Shown here: positions 60,690 through 64,000 of the stretch, piece after piece | How positions within the stretch are numbered: position 1 is the stretch's first letter | How the letters are laid out: every line of letters begins with the position of its first letter | From: Cristatella mucedo | Lineage: Eukaryota > Bryozoa > Phylactolaemata > Cristatellidae | Direction of reading: 5' to 3' | Assembly: GCA_009760855.2 (NCBI GenBank) | Contig: WPIO01000081.1 | Coordinates: 1,433,001 to 1,497,000, forward strand | DNA: 64,000 nucleotides | The notes under the pieces: model-generated | Database searches by the model: none | What the model was told of the DNA's origin: nothing | Seen by the model: the letters and a program-made list of their open reading frames with translations, nothing else | Made by a program: the position numbers and the translations under genes

Positions 60690-60742
60690 CACGTGGCCTT
60701 GAGATCCCTATAAAATGACCGCCGAGCTATTGCCGGCCAATG
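60690..60742 (+). promoter_or_regulatory. Core promoter of the secreted-peptide gene
   Basis: A TATAAAA box lies at 60709-60715. An E-box CACGTG at 60690-60695 sits 14 bp upstream of it. A start site is expected about 30 bp downstream of the TATA box, near 60739-60742. The surrounding DNA is CpG-rich. No clear initiator motif is visible. This is inferred from sequence motifs and from the intact coding exon just downstream. Confidence 0.65.
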
Positions 60743-60817
60743 CCAACCCGTGCAGCGGGTAGTAGCTTGTGCTTGGGCCGCCGTTGCCCGGCGTTAGCAG
60801 TGAGGCGAGCTTTCGTC

Positions 60818-60876
60818 ATGAGGCCCCTGATATCGGATAGCGCCGGCAGACTAAATCGACAGACCAACCTAAACAG
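60818..60876 (+). CDS. Secreted peptide precursor, exon 1 (coding part)
   Basis: The exon opens with ATG at 60818 and ends AAACAG before GTAGGG, a good donor. It encodes 19 residues (MRPLISDSAGRLNRQTNLN) plus two bases, so the intron is phase 2. The two bases AG join the single leading base T of the exon at 62052 to make Ser, and the frame runs straight into a signal-peptide core. This phase match, together with the TATA box about 108 bp upstream, is the reason for joining the exons. An in-frame ATG at 60740 exists, but it falls at the expected transcription start and is probably not translated; if used it would add 26 residues. The N-terminal part before the hydrophobic core is rather long (about 20 residues) for a signal peptide. 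Confidence 0.72.
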
Positions 60877-61116
60877 GTAGGGTGCGGCGCGAGCAGCTGT
60901 CACTCTTGTCTGCACTGCGGTTGCTGCTGCAACTCTTCTCCCTCCCTCTCTCCCCCCTCTCTCTCTCTCTCTCTCTCTCCCTCTCTTTCCCCCTCTCTCT
61001 GTTTGCCACTACCTCTCCTCCTTCCGAATTCACCTGTCTCTTCCCTAACTCAATCTCTCGCCCTACCAATCTCTCTCTTTTCACTCCTTCCTTTTCTCTC
61101 GCCCTAACTATATCTC

Positions 61117-61217
61117 CCTCACTTCTCCTCTCCTCTCCTCTCCTCTCCTCTCCTCTCCTCTCCTCTCCTCTCCTCTCCTCTCCTCTCCTCTCCTCTCTTC
61201 TTCTCTCCTCTCCTCTC
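61117..61217 (+). repeat. (CTCCT)n pentamer array
   Basis: About sixteen nearly perfect units inside the peptide-gene intron. Confidence 0.96.
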
Positions 61218-61374
61218 TCTGTTCCACCTTACCTCGGTCCACGCTCTTGTTCTTTATCTGGCTATCTATCTACTTATCTATGTATCTGCATGTCTGCCTA
61301 TCTAGCCGTCTTTCTCTATTTATCTAGCTATCTAACTTTGTGAATCGTCCTTTGTGTCCATTTACCTGCTTACT

Positions 61375-61510
61375 TGCTCGTGCCTGCTGATTGCAGATGT
61401 TACCACCAAATATTTAGTCATGCTTTATATGTAGCATCTATAAAGTTCCTAGAGAGAAAGAGACTCAGTTCCCTGAGGGCGCCGTACAATTTATTATAAT
61501 TATTATTATT
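61375..61510 (+). mobile_element. LINE-A-like 3' tail, variant family
   Basis: Shares TGCCTGCTGATTGCAGATGT with the copy at 25640; GACTCAGTTCCCTGAGGGCG hairpin; TTATTATTATT tail. It lies within the peptide-gene intron, same strand. Confidence 0.78.
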
Positions 61511-62051
61511 ATATCCACCTATCTATCTATCCACCCACCTATCTATTTATCTATCTATATATCTATCTATCTATGTATTCATATATCTATCTGTCTACGT
61601 GCCTATCTTTAAATCTGTCTTTTTGTCTATCTGTCGATCTATCTATCTATCTCTCCCCTCTCGTTCTGTTTCTCTCGAGTTCAATTTTACGGTCTGCTAG
61701 CATGAATATTATACAGCAATATCAGCTTGAATATTAGCATGAATAGTATACACGCCCGCCTTTCGCTCGCTGCCCGAGTCTCAGCCGCTCTTCACGTCGA
61801 CTACCTCACGCGGTAGCGCGTCCGGCGAGCCGCGCAAGGGCGTCCATCGCCGCTCGATCAGCTCCAGCCGCGCGGGTGGCGCGATCGCTCGGACTGGCTA
61901 TAGCCGAGCAGGGCTCTCGCCGAGGCGAGCCGTCGACGCGCCGCACGCCGCGCGCCCGCCTGTGGCGTGCTGCAGAGGCGCGAGTGCGGCCCAGCGCGCC
62001 TGCGTCTCCCAACTAGCGATGACGCCAGTCGCGCGTCTTTTTTTCTTGCAG

Positions 62052-62610
62052 TCATGCCGCGCTCGCTGTAATCTCTTTCATCACTCTGGCGGTGATTGCG
62101 TCTCTGCTACCGGCGGCAGATGGCCAGCCGCTGCTGCTGCCGCCGACCGCCGCGAAGAAAGTACCGCCTCTTGGAAAACAGTGGTTTGGCGGCGCGCCGG
62201 CAGCGGCGCCGGTGGCTCCGCTGTCCACCAGAGAGCTCTTGCGGACGCTGTTCGAGAAGCTAAAGGCCGTCCTTGCCTTGTCTTCAGCAGCCACCCAACT
62301 GCGGCCGTCGGAAGCGGACGGCCCGCCCGCCGCCGCAGTCGCCGCTGCAGCTGCCGCCCCGCGCAGGGAAACTGCCGGTGGGAAGCCGACGGAGACGATG
62401 GCGGCGGTGAGATCTGCGGCGGCGGCGGCGCTACCGCGCGCGAGCGCCTTGGCGAATGAGCAGGGCCGCCGGCGGAGTGCATTCGACCTGCTGATGCTCA
62501 AGCGCAACAATCGCCGAGAGCAGTATCCGCACTACAACCCGTTCGGCGGCGGAGTGTGGGGCAAGCGAGCTGCGCCGCCGACGGACTTCGAGTATGAGGT
62601 GGAAGATTAG
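62052..62610 (+). CDS. Secreted peptide precursor, exon 2: signal core and amidated peptide
   Basis: A strong acceptor (a T-run then CTTGCAG) leads into HAALAVISFITLAVIASLL, a signal-peptide hydrophobic core, with likely cleavage near PAADG/QP. After an Ala/Pro-rich spacer with an amphipathic stretch (STRELLRTLFEKLKAVLAL), the end holds the cassette: RRR, SAFDLLML, KR, NNRREQYPHYNPFGGGVW, Gly-Lys-Arg, AAPPTDFEYEVED, stop. Dibasic sites are prohormone-convertase signals and Gly before Lys-Arg is the donor for C-terminal amidation, so an 18-residue Trp-amide is predicted; cleavage at the inner RR would leave EQYPHYNPFGGGVW-amide. The acidic Tyr-containing tail resembles a discarded or sulfatable spacer. 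Full precursor: 205 residues. I do not recognise the peptide as any named family; it lacks the paired Trp of allatostatin-B/MIP peptides and the short form of AKH or APGWamide. It presumably acts as a neuropeptide or hormone through a receptor outside the cell. Confidence 0.78.
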
Positions 62611-62651
62611 GCCGCTCCGACGAGTGTGGGCGCGTTCGTCCAATCCCTTCT

Positions 62652-62654
<3 letters not shown>

Positions 62655-62722
<68 letters not shown>

Positions 62723-62728
62723 TTCTCT
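62655..62728 (+). repeat. (CT)n tract in presumed 3' UTR
   Basis: About 74 bp of nearly pure CT dinucleotides, 45 bp after the peptide-gene stop codon. Confidence 0.95.
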
Positions 62729-62799
62729 CGCTCTCTTTTGTCCGCTGCAGCTCTTCCGGGTTGCTGCAAGTCCGTGCTGTAATACGTCGGCGTCTATTT

Positions 62800-62805
62800 A
62801 TTAAA
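62800..62805 (+). terminator. Possible polyadenylation signal (ATTAAA) of the peptide gene
   Basis: ATTAAA, the commonest variant of AATAAA, lies 190 bp after the stop at 62610 and after the CT tract of the presumed 3' UTR. No AATAAA occurs between the stop and here. Confidence 0.4.
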
Positions 62806-62934
62806 GCGATTCATCATCGCCTTGCTAAGTGGCGTCGAGTTTTTTCGCAGGACACAGATATGGCGACGGAAACGCAGCGAGAGAAAAAATATAAGCGGGA
62901 GCAACTGTATGACCTGAAAACGAATCAGGTCATG

Positions 62935-63115
62935 TAATATGTCGGAGTCCTTAACTCCACAAAGCCAAAAAGACTAAAATGGTGTTACGCAGGAGAGTTT
63001 TCTATAGCTTACTAAAAGCCTGTGTGGCTCTCAATACGCATTCGGTATCCAACATACTTAATCTTACGTAACAAAAATAAAGTGGGAAGCATTGCTGACT
63101 CTGAATGACAGTGTA
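62935..63115 (-). mobile_element. LINE-B 3' end fragment
   Basis: AACTCCACAAAGCCAAAAAG, TTACGCAGGAGAGTTTTCTA, AATACGCATTCGGTATCCAA. Confidence 0.82.

Positions 63116-63117
<2 letters not shown>

Positions 63118-63172
<55 letters not shown>
63118..63172 (+). repeat. (TA)n microsatellite
   Basis: Pure TA run between LINE-B and SINE-A fragments. Confidence 0.97.
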
Positions 63173-63173
<1 letters not shown>

Positions 63174-63174
63174 C

Positions 63175-63332
63175 ATGCATATAATTTGCATAGTGCCCTA
63201 TGAGAACTTAATCTATATTCACGCACTTCACATGTATGCCAATGGGTTCCAGCCCACGACATTGATCTCGGCCGTCAAATGCAATTACATCGACCACAGT
63301 CACTAAAGACGTGCACCTCTTAACCGCTGAGC
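63175..63332 (-). mobile_element. SINE-A, long-arm subtype
   Basis: TAGTGCCCTATGAGAACTTA tail, GTTCCAGCCCACGACATTGA B-box region, then the extra block containing AAATGCAATTACATCGACCA. Confidence 0.82.
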
Positions 63333-63509
63333 CAAAGACGCGCACGATGTACCGCAGTTGTGGCCAAACACAGTTAGAGTACTTAAGAATAGAAACAAGT
63401 TATAAGTGTGCTTGCATGCGAGTTAAGCAAACCAAAGGAGACAAGAGGAACAAGAGAGATGAAAAAGATACGAGAGTCCTGCGAGGAATATGCCAGCTGA
63501 CGGAGTTTA

Positions 63510-63690
63510 CATAAATAAATAAATCCTAGCTGATTATACAGCCTCTTTTTTATAGAGACAGAAGAGCTTTTACGGCTATCACCACCGCTTGCAGTAGCGA
63601 TAAAGGATCGCCCACCGCAGGAATCAAAATCACGACCGACGTCGTGAAAGCAACCGCCTTACCTAGTGTGCCATCATGGCTCACCACGAG
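63510..63690 (-). mobile_element. SINE-B
   Basis: AAATAAATAAATCCTAGCTG tail, CTATCACCACCGCTTGCAGT, decayed reverse B box (GGAATCAAAATCACGACC), A-box end TGCCATCATGGCTCACC. Confidence 0.9.
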
Positions 63691-63734
63691 TTGAATTCAA
63701 ACGACCGCCGCTCAGAAGTGAGCGAGAGGATTAA

Positions 63735-64000
63735 TAATATTACACTTGGTAAAGCGCCTCAGAGAACTCAATCTCTGTCTAGGGACTTTTATGTTGCTGG
63801 AAGGGAGACACGATCGTTTGGTGAGTGGTATCATGCTTGATAAATAAAAAGATGAAATGGTTCAGGGGTGACATGCACAGGGTCAGCATGCAAGTGTAGT
63901 TACTGGCAGCATGCAACAGTGTCATCACGCATAAGCACATAAAGGACGAATCACAGGGACCCACCTTATGCTGTCATAAATAGGTCCGTTTTTAAATTCT
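63735..64000 (-). mobile_element. LINE-A 3' end, runs off the window
   Basis: TAATAATATTACACTTGGTA, GCGCCTCAGAGAACTCAATC, ACATGCACAGGGTCAGCATG. The coding part would lie beyond 64000. Confidence 0.9.

Larger units (their letters stand above)
60877..62051 (+). other. Intron of the peptide gene, rich in simple repeats
   Basis: This 1175-bp GT..AG intron contains C/T-rich DNA at 60940-61110, a (CTCCT)n pentamer array near 61117-61217, CTAT-type tetramers around 61258-61345 and 61515-61655, a LINE-A-like 3' tail at 61375-61510, and a CpG-rich end from 61750. Confidence 0.7.

Overview
This is animal (bilaterian-type) nuclear DNA: it has intron-split genes with GT..AG junctions, no operons, and dense interspersed and simple repeats. 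Two genes are supported by the sequence, both on the + strand. At the left, three spliced exons (3286-3382, 7389-7462, 7652-7840) encode the C-terminal end of the ADA2-type histone acetyltransferase adaptor TADA2A, including its SWIRM domain; the rest of the gene lies outside the window or was not found. At the right, a TATA-box promoter, a short first exon (60818-60876 coding part) and a second exon (62052-62610) join in phase. Together they encode a complete 205-residue secreted precursor with a classical amidated-peptide cassette. Its peptide family is not recognised, and it is the most interesting object here.

Most of the rest is retroposon debris. LINE-A is an L2/CR1-like non-LTR element with a characteristic C-terminal protein and a 3' hairpin followed by a TTATTATT tail. 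LINE-B is a second non-LTR family with an APE endonuclease and a reverse transcriptase; its best copy, at 18930-21945, is heavily mutated. SINE-A is a tRNA-derived SINE whose 3' end matches the LINE-A 3' hairpin. SINE-B is another tRNA-derived SINE with an (ATTT)n-like tail. Nesting shows relative ages: SINE-B sits inside LINE-A copies, SINE-A sits inside a LINE-B copy, and the best LINE-B copy splits an old array of about 170-bp satellite units (18230-18915 and 21950-23910).

Layout: 1-8 kb TADA2A and its introns; 8-16 kb LINE fragments and unassigned DNA; 16-18.2 kb CpG-rich DNA with a 270-bp TCC tract; 18.2-23.9 kb satellite plus LINE-B; 24.4-25.6 kb CpG-rich DNA; 26-30 kb AT-rich DNA with one GC-rich candidate exon on the minus strand; 30.5-31.3 kb CpG-rich DNA; 32.4-33.4 kb a C/T minisatellite; 34.5-36.5 kb LINE-A; 37.3-38.1 kb CpG-rich DNA with a candidate minus-strand exon; 38.7-39.7 kb a near-perfect LINE-A palindrome; 40-44 kb CpG-rich DNA and LINE-B; 44.3-50.4 kb LINE-A and SINE-B mosaic; 53-57 kb LINE-A and LINE-B; 57-58.3 kb CpG-rich DNA; 58.6-59.5 kb C/T tract; 60.4-62.9 kb the peptide precursor gene; then repeats to the end. 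Species and clade cannot be fixed from the sequence alone.
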